This document shows, piece by piece, positions 1 through 5,730 of a stretch of 8,701 nucleotides of DNA. Within the stretch, counting starts at the first letter, position 1, and the number at the start of each line of letters is the position of its first letter. The stretch comes from CAZESS01 sp964594625. GTDB taxonomy: Archaea > Thermoplasmatota > E2 > UBA202 > DSCA01. The DNA lies in contig CAZQNC010000052.1 in assembly GCA_964594625.1 (NCBI GenBank), forward strand, positions 1-8,701, in the 5' to 3' direction. Both the position numbers and the translations under genes were made by a program. The notes beneath the pieces were generated by a model, which was given only the letters and a program-made list of their open reading frames with translations, searched no databases and had not been told where the DNA came from.

Positions 1-176
1 TTGACTACAAGACCATCCGGCATCATCTCCGGGTTTTGCAGAAAAACAGCCTGGTCACCACCATGGGCTCCGGGTATGGCACCATGTATTTTCCCTCCGA
101 GCTGCTCGAGGACAACGTGGAGACGTTCGAGAAGATTTGGGCCCAAATTGGGAAAAACATCAAAAGCAATGAATGA
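1..176 (+). CDS. winged helix-turn-helix transcriptional regulator (3' end only)
   Basis: The frame beginning at base 3 runs open from the window edge to a TGA at 174-176 and gives 57 residues plus a partial first codon. The visible part starts DYKTIRHHLRVLQKNSLV, the recognition-helix pattern of small archaeal winged-helix regulators related to ArsR (a Y-K-T-[VI]-x-H-H-L helix). It is followed by a wing with glycines (GSGYGTMYF) and a C-terminal helix (LLEDNVETFEKIWAQIGKNI). The protein presumably binds DNA as a small cytoplasmic repressor or activator. The N-terminal helices lie outside the window. The neighbouring membrane-protein gene follows 17 bp after the stop, so the two are probably co-transcribed; pairs of a small winged-helix protein and a small membrane protein are common in euryarchaea. 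The target is unknown. A palindrome inside the last codons (135-148) may be a binding site for this or another regulator. Confidence 0.8.
   Translation, partial: DYKTIRHHLRVLQKNSLVTTMGSGYGTMYFPSELLEDNVETFEKIWAQIGKNIKSNE
135..148. repeat. 14-bp perfect palindrome ATTTGGGCCCAAAT
   Basis: The bases form an exact self-complementary 14-mer within the 3' end of the winged-helix gene. The half-site ATTTGGG or its complement occurs again at 647-653, 662-668 and 673-679, just upstream of the promoter of the next transcription unit. This recurrence is why it is listed. It could be an operator half-site, but it also encodes part of the protein (Ile-Trp-Ala-Gln-Ile), so chance and coding constraint are possible. 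Confidence 0.4.
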
Positions 177-193
177 CATCACGAGGTATAAGA

Positions 194-643
194 ATGGCGG
201 AAAAAGACATCACGAAAGGGTTTGCCCTGGTCGCCCTGCTCATCGTCATCGGCATCGTGCTCGGTATGGTTCTCTCAACGGTCTCGCTGTCACTTGCCAA
301 GGAACGGGCGGAGCGACGGGGCTGGCGGCCGCCGCAAGACGAGGGTTTGCCGACTGAGTTCGTCCTCCGGTATTACACGGCCAGCATTATCATCACGGTG
401 AACGTCATGCTGCTCGTCGGACTGCTGGGGGTCTACCTGCAAACATATGCTGTCACCAGGTCGAGCTTCATGCTGGGGCTCATGTTTTTCATCGGCGTCC
501 TGCTCATCCAGTCGATCCTGTCGCTGCCATTGCTGCATACGGTGTTCGGCTACACCTTTTTCGGCCTCGGGCCGTTCGGCATCCTGCCCGGGTTCTTCGA
601 GACCATAGCCCTGGTCATCCTCATCGTCCTGAGCATGGAATAA
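194..643 (+). CDS. small four-helix membrane protein next to a winged-helix regulator
   Basis: A 149-residue integral membrane protein of unknown function. Hydrophobic segments lie at about residues 9-35, 63-84, 91-113 and 121-147, with a charged loop (about 36-60, rich in Lys, Arg and Glu) between the first two. The ATG at 194 was chosen because GAGGT sits at 183-187 with 6-nt spacing. An upstream in-frame ATG at 173 overlaps the stop of the winged-helix gene (ATGA) but has no Shine-Dalgarno; it would add seven residues and remains possible by translational coupling. In overall shape it resembles the small membrane proteins encoded beside winged-helix regulators in haloarchaea and methanogens. 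A role as a membrane partner or sensor for the regulator is inference. No catalytic motif was recognised. Confidence 0.75.
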   Translation: MAEKDITKGFALVALLIVIGIVLGMVLSTVSLSLAKERAERRGWRPPQDEGLPTEFVLRYYTASIIITVNVMLLVGLLGVYLQTYAVTRSSFMLGLMFFIGVLLIQSILSLPLLHTVFGYTFFGLGPFGILPGFFETIALVILIVLSME

Positions 644-681
644 AGCCCCAAATCGGGGCTAATTTGGGCCTGATTTGGGTC
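644..681. repeat. overlapping hairpins and ATTTGGG repeats before the promoter
   Basis: Right after the stop codon, AGCCCC (644-649) pairs with GGGGCT (655-660) around a 5-nt loop. Alternatively CCCAAAT (647-653) pairs with ATTTGGG at 662-668 or at 673-679, so the structures exclude each other. The two ATTTGGG copies are 11 bp apart, about one helical turn, and sit directly upstream of the TATA element at 694-704. The block could be an operator for the gene at 739, part of the 3' end of the upstream transcript, or both. There is no U-rich run after the stem, so a simple terminator is less likely. Confidence 0.45.
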
Positions 682-693
682 TCTTTCGGGTAA

Positions 694-704
694 ATCAATA
701 TATT
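694..704 (+). promoter_or_regulatory. TATA element for the EF-hand-like exported protein gene
   Basis: The A/T-rich stretch TCAATATATTA stands out in GC-rich surroundings. From its centre (about 700), a start site about 26 bp downstream falls near 725, just before the GGTGA Shine-Dalgarno (727-731) of the ATG at 739. This spacing argues against the earlier ATG at 718. Confidence 0.55.
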
Positions 705-738
705 ATGCCGGGGTGGTATGACGCCGGGTGAAACCAAT

Positions 739-1533
739 ATGGAACGAAAATATATCGCGCTGGCCCTCGTCGCCCTCGTGGGATGTGCGGGGCTGGCATC
801 GGCAGGGGTCATCGGCGTCGAGGTCGCCGACGGATACGGCATACTCGGCTCCGGGAGCGGAACAGATGACGCTGAAAACCGTGCAGAATCCGACGACGGG
901 TTTGATGGACCGGGACGGTGGCTCCATGAGCGGATACGCGACCGGGTGCAGGACCGGGTGCGAGACGGGATGATGCAGCGGCACCGTCATCAGATGCAGT
1001 ACGCCGAGCGGATGGCGGAAAACTATCTGAATCTCACGCGGCTGGAGGGCGTCCTGACCTACGACAACGAGACGATGACATATTCCGTCGATGGGACGGT
1101 GCTCTACCTGGGCGACGAGCAATTTCTGGCTTCGCTGGCCCGGAGCGACTACGACCGGGATGGCAGCTACGAGCCGGTGCAGGACGAGCTGCAGGGACTG
1201 GTCGGCATCGAGGTCGTGGCCAACGGGCTGCTCGACAACGACACCCTGTACGTGAGCCATGTCAACGGCATCTGGCTTCGCGCGCCCAGGGAGACAAACA
1301 TCGTCGCCCTTGAAGGCGTCCTGGAAAACGTCAACGGCAGTTTTTTCGTCGACGGAACCCGGCTGCTCGTCAACGGACGGCGCATGTCACGGAGCGACAT
1401 CGACGGCGACGGCATGCTGGAACGGCTGCGCGAGGAACTGAACGGACTGGTCGGCACAAACGTCGCGGTGGATGACACAACCGTTGAACACGGGCTGCTC
1501 GTCGCCCATGTCAACGGCATCCGGGTCCGGTAG
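739..1533 (+). CDS. exported protein with two repeats, each with an EF-hand-like loop
   Basis: A 264-residue protein. Residues 1-22 form a Sec signal peptide (MERK, a hydrophobic core, then ASA before Gly23), so it is exported. After an acidic linker (about 40-58) comes an Arg-rich probable helix (60-96). Two tandem repeats follow, at about 98-181 and 187-264, sharing EGVL, VDGT, an EL-GLVG segment and a terminal HVNGI. Each repeat carries a DxDxDG loop, at D137-D139-D141-G142 and D220-D222-D224-G225, followed by Glu145 and Glu228, a pattern typical of calcium-binding loops. Sequons (NLT, NET, NDT, NGS) suggest N-glycosylation. No C-terminal hydrophobic anchor or PGF-CTERM tail is present. 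The ATG at 739 has GGTGA at 727-731 and directly precedes the signal peptide; 718 is an alternative. Calcium binding at the cell surface is inferred; the family was not recognised. Confidence 0.75.
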   Translation: MERKYIALALVALVGCAGLASAGVIGVEVADGYGILGSGSGTDDAENRAESDDGFDGPGRWLHERIRDRVQDRVRDGMMQRHRHQMQYAERMAENYLNLTRLEGVLTYDNETMTYSVDGTVLYLGDEQFLASLARSDYDRDGSYEPVQDELQGLVGIEVVANGLLDNDTLYVSHVNGIWLRAPRETNIVALEGVLENVNGSFFVDGTRLLVNGRRMSRSDIDGDGMLERLREELNGLVGTNVAVDDTTVEHGLLVAHVNGIRVR

Positions 1534-1537
1534 CCCT

Positions 1538-1559
1538 CTTTTTCCCTTTTTTCTTTTTT
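1538..1559 (+). terminator. T-rich tract, probable archaeal terminator
   Basis: Directly after the stop at 1531-1533 the + strand holds three T runs interrupted by C (CTTTTTCCC, TTTTTTC, TTTTTT). Archaeal RNA polymerase terminates at oligo-T tracts without needing a hairpin, so this fits the end of the upstream transcript before a new promoter at about 1582. Confidence 0.65.
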
Positions 1560-1581
1560 GGCGTATGCCGATGGTACAAAG

Positions 1582-1592
1582 CATAAATAAAA
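1582..1592 (+). promoter_or_regulatory. TATA element for the tandem-repeat lipoprotein gene
   Basis: CATAAATAAAA is a good archaeal TATA-like sequence. Its centre is about 23-25 bp before the ATG at 1610, so transcription is expected to start at or next to the start codon, giving a leaderless mRNA. No Shine-Dalgarno is placed correctly before 1610, which agrees. Confidence 0.6.
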
Positions 1593-1609
1593 CCGGCTGT
1601 TTGCGGTGC

Positions 1610-2491
1610 ATGAACAAAGCCATTGTGCTGGCTGCGGGAATCATTGTCATCGGGGCCTGCGGCGCCGGCTGCCTTGAAGGCGAGGGGGCGACGGTGACGA
1701 TGACGCTGGGCGAGTTTTCCGACGACTACGTTCGCTCCACGGACAACGACAGCCGGGTGATGACCGACATGCTGGCGTCGCTCGACCCGGGGGACGTGCT
1801 GCTGCTCAGGGACACCATAACCAACATGACCTATATGACCGGTGCCGGCTACACGCAGGTCGAGTTTGCCTCGCTGCCGGGCACGGGCTTCCCCGTCAAA
1901 GGAGACATCACGCAGTCGCTGGCGTCGGGGGACACCGTCGAGGCGAAGCTCCACATCGTTTCCATCACCTACTCGGAGCAGCTCAGCGACGGCACCTGGA
2001 CGTTCAAGCAGGAATACTTCCGGGAGGGATGGAACAGCGAAAACAATTCATTCGTCCCCATACCCCGCGACATCATCCGCCGGGTGAGCGAAGGGAAAGC
2101 GGTCACCATGACCATGGGCGAGCTGATAGCCGACTACGACTACAGCTACGACAACGCCACCAAGGAGATCACCAACCTGCTCGTCTCGCTGAACGAGGGC
2201 GACATCGTCGTCATCAACGACACGCTGTACAGCCTCGAATACAACGCGTCCGGTGGCTACACCGCCATCGACTTCGAAACCATGAAGGGCTACACGTTCA
2301 ACATAAAGGGCGACATAACCGGCGGCTACACGAAAGGCGACGGGGTGACGCTGACATTGCACATCATCCGGGTATCCACGACCCAGATGCTGGACGGCAA
2401 ACGGTGGACCATCGAGGAGGAAACCTTCGAGGAAGGCTGGGACGACGGCGACTACGTCCCCGTTCCGCAATCGTCGCTCAGCCACGCATAA
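1610..2491 (+). CDS. probable lipoprotein with two tandem ~125-residue domains
   Basis: A 293-residue protein. The N-terminus (Met-Asn-Lys, hydrophobic core 4-16, then Cys17 and Gly-Ala-Gly-Cys21) looks like a lipoprotein signal; Cys21 is the more likely acylated cysteine. Two internal repeats follow, at about 28-152 and 164-286. Shared landmarks in order are VTMT-GE and DY, then SL-GD, then a GYT stretch leading to KGDIT, then DG-WT, an E-F-EGW segment and VP-P. The mix suggests a small beta-rich domain of unknown function. Several sequons (NDS, NMT, NNS, NAT, NDT, NAS) fit surface glycosylation. An upstream in-frame extension exists, but it precedes the TATA element, so 1610 is the best start and the mRNA is probably leaderless. 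No binding partner or enzyme motif was seen. The protein is presumably anchored on the outer face of the membrane. Confidence 0.75.
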   Translation: MNKAIVLAAGIIVIGACGAGCLEGEGATVTMTLGEFSDDYVRSTDNDSRVMTDMLASLDPGDVLLLRDTITNMTYMTGAGYTQVEFASLPGTGFPVKGDITQSLASGDTVEAKLHIVSITYSEQLSDGTWTFKQEYFREGWNSENNSFVPIPRDIIRRVSEGKAVTMTMGELIADYDYSYDNATKEITNLLVSLNEGDIVVINDTLYSLEYNASGGYTAIDFETMKGYTFNIKGDITGGYTKGDGVTLTLHIIRVSTTQMLDGKRWTIEEETFEEGWDDGDYVPVPQSSLSHA

Positions 2492-2506
2492 CCACAGCTC
2501 GTCACG

Positions 2507-2656
2507 TTATCCGTCTATGCATGCAGAGAGCAGCAGGCCCAGCAATACGACGGCCAGGACGAAGCCGACGGAGACCAGGACGCGGAGCCAGATGAGATTG
2601 CCGCCCAGCGTCCGGGTGAGCGCCGAGAGAGGGTTCTGCTCCTTTTCGTGGACCAT
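2507..2656 (-). CDS. 49-residue single-span membrane peptide
   Basis: A short reading frame starts at the ATG 2656-2654 and stops at TAA 2509-2507. AGGAG at 2668-2664 with 7-nt spacing is a strong Shine-Dalgarno, and it overlaps the stop codon (2669-2667) of the nitroreductase-like gene, so the two are likely co-transcribed and translationally linked. The N-terminal half is polar and charged (MVHEKEQNPLSALTRTLGG). Residues about 21-46 are one hydrophobic helix (LIWLRVLVSVGFVLAVVLLG and onward) ending SACIDG. No known family was recognised. It may anchor or accompany the exported flavoprotein-like product, but that rests on position only. A different open frame covers the same bases (2515-2871, - strand), but it is Arg/Ser-rich and out of frame with the well-supported neighbour. 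Confidence 0.6.
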   Translation of the reverse strand: MVHEKEQNPLSALTRTLGGNLIWLRVLVSVGFVLAVVLLGLLLSACIDG

Positions 2657-2666
2657 GTTGCTGCTC

Positions 2667-4034
2667 CTATTCCCCGACAGCGGCCACGTACATGGGGTCG
2701 TAGTCCCCTGACAGGCCGATGGCCTCCAAGACGGCAGCGTCGTCCTCCACGGCGAAGACGTTCGAGGGGAGCTCCATGGCGGTTGCCTCCAGCAGCACGT
2801 TGTACATGGCGGCGCCGGCTTCCATATGCCAGATGTAGCGGATGAAGCTGCCGGACAGGTCGTCGTACCATTCCGGCCGGGTGCGGTCCACGTTCAGCAC
2901 GGTGATGACGGAAAGCGGCGCCGTTTCCGCTGCCTCGCCGGAGGCGGCGGCGATGTCGCCGCGATGGTCACCGCGGGCCATCCTCCGCATGCCGGTTACG
3001 ACGGGTAGGCCAAAGAAGTCCACGGGTGCATACCCGAGATACCGGTTTATCTCGGCGAGCAGGTTGGGATGATACCGGTAGACGCCGTCCGATGTGGCGA
3101 CGTATATCTCAAAGGGATAGTAGCCGTGGGCGCTGGGCACGGTGCGATGCCGGACAATCGAGTTTTTTTCCTGCTGGCTTCGGTCGAGGTAGCGGGACAT
3201 GCCGTAGGACGACCAGACGAGCTGGCTCTGCTGCTGCTCGGAGAGCGTCCCGGACAGTGAGGGTTCCTCGTCACGCTGGGTGAGCGCCGTGGTGAGCGAC
3301 ATCTGTCCGATGGATGGCCGGGGCTGGCGTGACAGCCACCAGGGCCGGTCGCTGAAATCGTAGGCGTGGACGGGATGGCCGACGGGCATGATGATCATGC
3401 CGTCCTCGGTGTCGGGGACGCCGAGCTCGGTGTTGATGGGCGTGGGATATTCACCGGTGACCACGGTGCCGAGGGCGAGGGCGCCGGCCGTCAGGGCGAT
3501 GTTCTGGAAGACGGCGCCGACCTGGGCTGAGGCGATGTGCTCATCCGCCCGGGTCGTGTTCCAGACCAGGCAGAGCACCACGGGGGCTTCGTACTGCCAG
3601 CCCACGCTGCTGCGGTAGTCGCCCTGCTTGTACATGTCCAGTGCATGGGCCGCTGCATCGTACTTGTAGGCTGCATCCTCGAGCAATACGTAGAGTTCAA
3701 ACGCGTGGGGTTCGCCGAAGCCGGGAAACGTCCGGCTGTCGTCGCTGCGGCGGCCGCAGGCATGCCAGAGCAGCGTCGAGAGATGCTCCTCGGACACCGG
3801 TTCGTCGGTGAACTCCCGGACGGACATCCGCCGGCAGATGGATTCCTCCAGCGGCATGTCGATGTCCTGGGGCGGCGGCAGCCCGTTTCCCGCCATCGTA
3901 TACAGGGTCGATTGGGCAGTTTCCGCTCGTTCCCGGGATAGGTCCATGGTTTCGACGGCCGGGACCAGCGTCATGCCGAGAAAGAGCAATACGACTCCAG
4001 CCGCCATCATGCGGTGGATACCACATCGTGTCAT
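2667..4034 (-). CDS. exported protein with two nitroreductase-like (SagB-type) halves
   Basis: A 455-residue protein. Residues 1-28 form a signal peptide (MTRCGIHRMM then a hydrophobic core to VPAVE) without a twin-arginine motif. The first nitroreductase-like half (about 62-222) has CRRMSVREF near 68-75, the FMN-phosphate-binding pattern, then LLWHACG (88-94), FELYVL (112-117) and a GAVFQNIALTAGALALGT helix (173-190) ending MPVGHP. The second half (about 245-453) repeats the layout: QLVWSSYG (271-278), PFEIYVA (307-313) and the AGAAMYNVLLEATAMEL helix (406-421). Its N-terminal Arg/Ser motif is degraded (only QRD at 253-255). Nitroreductase-fold proteins use FMN for two-electron redox chemistry; SagB relatives oxidise azolines. 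The substrate here is unknown. The ATG at 4034 has GGGAGGT at 4047-4041 and begins the signal peptide; the longer frame to 4163 would place residues before it and lacks support. The small membrane peptide gene follows in the same unit. Confidence 0.8.
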   Translation of the reverse strand: MTRCGIHRMMAAGVVLLFLGMTLVPAVETMDLSRERAETAQSTLYTMAGNGLPPPQDIDMPLEESICRRMSVREFTDEPVSEEHLSTLLWHACGRRSDDSRTFPGFGEPHAFELYVLLEDAAYKYDAAAHALDMYKQGDYRSSVGWQYEAPVVLCLVWNTTRADEHIASAQVGAVFQNIALTAGALALGTVVTGEYPTPINTELGVPDTEDGMIIMPVGHPVHAYDFSDRPWWLSRQPRPSIGQMSLTTALTQRDEEPSLSGTLSEQQQSQLVWSSYGMSRYLDRSQQEKNSIVRHRTVPSAHGYYPFEIYVATSDGVYRYHPNLLAEINRYLGYAPVDFFGLPVVTGMRRMARGDHRGDIAAASGEAAETAPLSVITVLNVDRTRPEWYDDLSGSFIRYIWHMEAGAAMYNVLLEATAMELPSNVFAVEDDAAVLEAIGLSGDYDPMYVAAVGE

Positions 4035-4067
4035 ATGATTACCTCCCACGTTTAATCCAGTCACTCC

Positions 4068-4076
4068 TTTTAAATG
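4068..4076 (-). promoter_or_regulatory. TATA element for the nitroreductase-like gene
   Basis: On the - strand the stretch reads CATTTAAAA, about 37 bp before the ATG at 4034. A start site about 26 bp downstream falls near 4046, so the leader would be only some 10-12 nt and would just contain the GGGAGGT Shine-Dalgarno (4047-4041). This separates the gene from the decarboxylase, whose stop is 129 bp upstream. Confidence 0.6.
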
Positions 4077-4128
4077 TATCCCGCCTGGATTGCCACTATC
4101 CGGCATATATCTCCCCGGTATCCTCACT

Positions 4129-4144
4129 CTGCCCAAACGGGCAG
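4129..4144 (-). other. 6-bp stem-loop after the archaetidylserine decarboxylase gene
   Basis: CTGCCC and GGGCAG form a perfect stem around a 4-nt loop, 20 bp past the decarboxylase stop. No U-rich run follows on the - strand, so it may only stabilise the 3' end of the artA-asd mRNA. The rest of the 4035-4163 gap holds the promoter of the nitroreductase-like gene and nothing else recognised. Confidence 0.35.
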
Positions 4145-4163
4145 GGCACGCCGGCGGTATCAC

Positions 4164-4745
4164 TCAAAATCTGGCGACGGTCTGCCCCGCCCGTACGCGG
4201 TCACCTTCTGACACGATGGACGTGGCACCGTCGGGCAGCGTCACCGTGGCCTTGGAACCAAAGCGGACGATGCCGATGCGCTGCCCCTTTTCGACGACCT
4301 CGCCCTCCCTGATGTAGGGCACGATGCGCCGCGCGACGATGCCGGCTATCTGCACGACCGATATGTCGCCGTGCTCCGTCTCCAGCGTGATGTGCAGGCG
4401 CTCGTTGTCGCCATCCTCATGGAACGCCGGGGCGTGCCGGCCGGGAACGTGCTCCATCATGGTGACGGTGCCCCGCAGCGGCGCCCGGTTGACGTGGACG
4501 TTCCACAGGTTCATGAAAATCGAGATGCGTCGGCCGGCTTCAATGACCACGCCGTCAGCCGGGGACACGACGTCGTCGTCCACCGGCCGGGCGGGATCGC
4601 GGAAAAACAGGAGGAAAAACAGCTGCAGCAGCACCAACAGCAGCGCCAGGGGAACAAACACCTGGTTGAGCGGCGAGAGAACGACGAAAAGCACGGTAAA
4701 GGGCGCCGGCGCCATGGCGATGTGCAGGCAGCCCCGGGCGATCAT
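4164..4745 (-). CDS. asd: archaetidylserine decarboxylase proenzyme (phosphatidylserine decarboxylase family)
   Basis: A 193-residue protein of the short archaeal/bacterial phosphatidylserine decarboxylase type (also called psd or pssD). It converts archaetidylserine to archaetidylethanolamine at the cytoplasmic membrane. Residues 12-48 are two hydrophobic segments, followed by FFRDP (47-51). The core has SPADG (61-65, with catalytic Asp64), ISIFMNLWNVHVNR (74-87, with His84), IAGIVARRIVPY (133-144) and GQRIGIVRFGS (154-164). The Gly163-Ser164 bond is the expected self-cleavage site that makes the pyruvoyl group on Ser164, splitting the chain into a large beta and a small alpha subunit. Length fits the family. 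Its ATG (4745-4743) overlaps the artA stop (TGA 4744-4742), so translation is probably coupled. The matching archaetidylserine synthase is not in the window. Confidence 0.92.
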   Translation of the reverse strand: MIARGCLHIAMAPAPFTVLFVVLSPLNQVFVPLALLLVLLQLFFLLFFRDPARPVDDDVVSPADGVVIEAGRRISIFMNLWNVHVNRAPLRGTVTMMEHVPGRHAPAFHEDGDNERLHITLETEHGDISVVQIAGIVARRIVPYIREGEVVEKGQRIGIVRFGSKATVTLPDGATSIVSEGDRVRAGQTVARF

Positions 4746-5692
4746 CGTCGCCCCGTCAGGCGGTGCAGCGCTTGCTCCACCGGGCCCCGCCGCTTCGGCA
4801 GGTCGAACAGGTCCATGATGTTGTCGTAGAGCTCGGGCAGCAGCTCGAAGGCGATGTAGGCCAGGGCTATCAGGGCGACCAGCGACCCGGCTTTGCCCAC
4901 CACGTTGTGCATCATGTAGAAGCTGGCGCCGAGCACCTCGACGCCCAGGATGACGCCGACGTTCCGGACGATGTTCAATCCGTAGATGACGGGCACCGTG
5001 GCAGCGAAGGCCTTCAGCCGGCGCTCCCCGTCAGCGTTGCGCAGCGCGACGATGACGCCCACGAATATCATGATGGACTGCAGGCCGGTGCAGGCCAGGA
5101 TGATGTCCACCGACGGCCAGCCGTTGAAAAAGACGGGAACCGACGCGGACTCGCCGTACTGGACGCTGCCGGCCACGACGTCGTAGCCGAGCTGCCGGGT
5201 CACCCAGACCGTCTGGTCAGCCACGATTTTTATCAGGATGCCGGAGAGCTCCTGCAGCCGGTCGATGAGAAAATAAAAAAAGCCGGATACGAAGGTGGCA
5301 CCGGCGATGAACGACAGCGCCGGTACGTCCTCGCAGCGGCGGTGGGACAGGTATGCATGGTAGCCGAGGTAGAACAGGAAAAACACGCCGGCGATGCACA
5401 GCGACGCGTTGACAATGTCCCCGGCCTCCTTGACGTAGAGATACCCGGGCTGGGTCGCCCAGTAACCGCCGAAGACCAGCCAGCCGATGGCGGTGACCAG
5501 ATGCCGCATCCGGTGCCGCAAAAAGAAGCCGGCGCCGAGAAAGAGCAGCCCGGCGAACAACGGCACCGCGACGGCGGCCTCGAAGGTCTCCGGTGCCGTG
5601 TACCAGACCGTTTCGAACAGCAGATGGCCGAATAGCAGCGCGGCGCCGGCGCCGCCAAACAATGCTACCGCATACCAGGTATCCTTGTGCAC
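4742..5692 (-). CDS. artA: archaeosortase A
   Basis: A 316-residue multi-pass membrane protein with about eight hydrophobic helices (near 8-25, 37-58, 66-80, 95-114, 126-144, 193-217, 228-250, 266-286). It is a transpeptidase-like enzyme of the exosortase/archaeosortase superfamily that processes C-terminal PGF-CTERM signals of surface proteins and attaches them to a membrane lipid. The signature is ILACTGLQSI with the nucleophile Cys201, then NIVRN with Arg243; His262 in MHNVVGK is the candidate third residue. The start is a GTG at 5692, directly before the first helix. No well-spaced Shine-Dalgarno is present (a GGGGAT lies 11 nt upstream), and an A/T-rich element about 24 bp upstream suggests a leaderless message. 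It lies 38 bp after the HD nuclease gene and overlaps the decarboxylase start by 4 nt. The aminophospholipid gene beside it matches published links between ArtA and phosphatidylserine/ethanolamine-type lipid synthesis in haloarchaea. Confidence 0.9.
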   Translation of the reverse strand: MHKDTWYAVALFGGAGAALLFGHLLFETVWYTAPETFEAAVAVPLFAGLLFLGAGFFLRHRMRHLVTAIGWLVFGGYWATQPGYLYVKEAGDIVNASLCIAGVFFLFYLGYHAYLSHRRCEDVPALSFIAGATFVSGFFYFLIDRLQELSGILIKIVADQTVWVTRQLGYDVVAGSVQYGESASVPVFFNGWPSVDIILACTGLQSIMIFVGVIVALRNADGERRLKAFAATVPVIYGLNIVRNVGVILGVEVLGASFYMMHNVVGKAGSLVALIALAYIAFELLPELYDNIMDLFDLPKRRGPVEQALHRLTGRR

Positions 5693-5710
5693 AGGCCGAT
5701 AATATCCCCT

Positions 5711-5719
5711 GGTTTATGT
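5711..5719 (-). promoter_or_regulatory. possible TATA element for artA
   Basis: On the - strand the bases read ACATAAACC, centred about 23 bp before the GTG start of artA. The spacing fits a leaderless internal promoter that would separate artA-asd from the HD nuclease. The element is weak, and read-through from the upstream genes is equally possible. Confidence 0.35.
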
Positions 5720-5730
5720 GCTTTTCTCTC

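Noticed and set aside
718..738. Earlier ATG at 718 for the EF-hand-like protein
   Set aside because: It would lie upstream of the start site predicted from the TATA element and would put seven extra residues before a normal signal peptide. The ATG at 739 has GGTGA at proper spacing.
2515..2871. Minus-strand 118-codon frame overlapping the end of the nitroreductase-like gene
   Set aside because: It is very rich in Arg, Gly and Ser, is out of frame with the well-supported gene, and has no start signal. The 49-residue frame in the same place has a good Shine-Dalgarno and a clean membrane helix.
4129..4144. Stem-loop considered as a bacterial-type terminator
   Set aside because: No U-rich run follows on the - strand, and archaeal termination relies on that run rather than on a hairpin. 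It is kept only as a structural note.
4763..5635. Long + strand open frame (290 codons) opposite artA
   Set aside because: It mirrors artA, is dominated by Asp, Gln, Gly and Val, and has no hydrophobic core or motif. The archaeosortase signature on the other strand explains the region.
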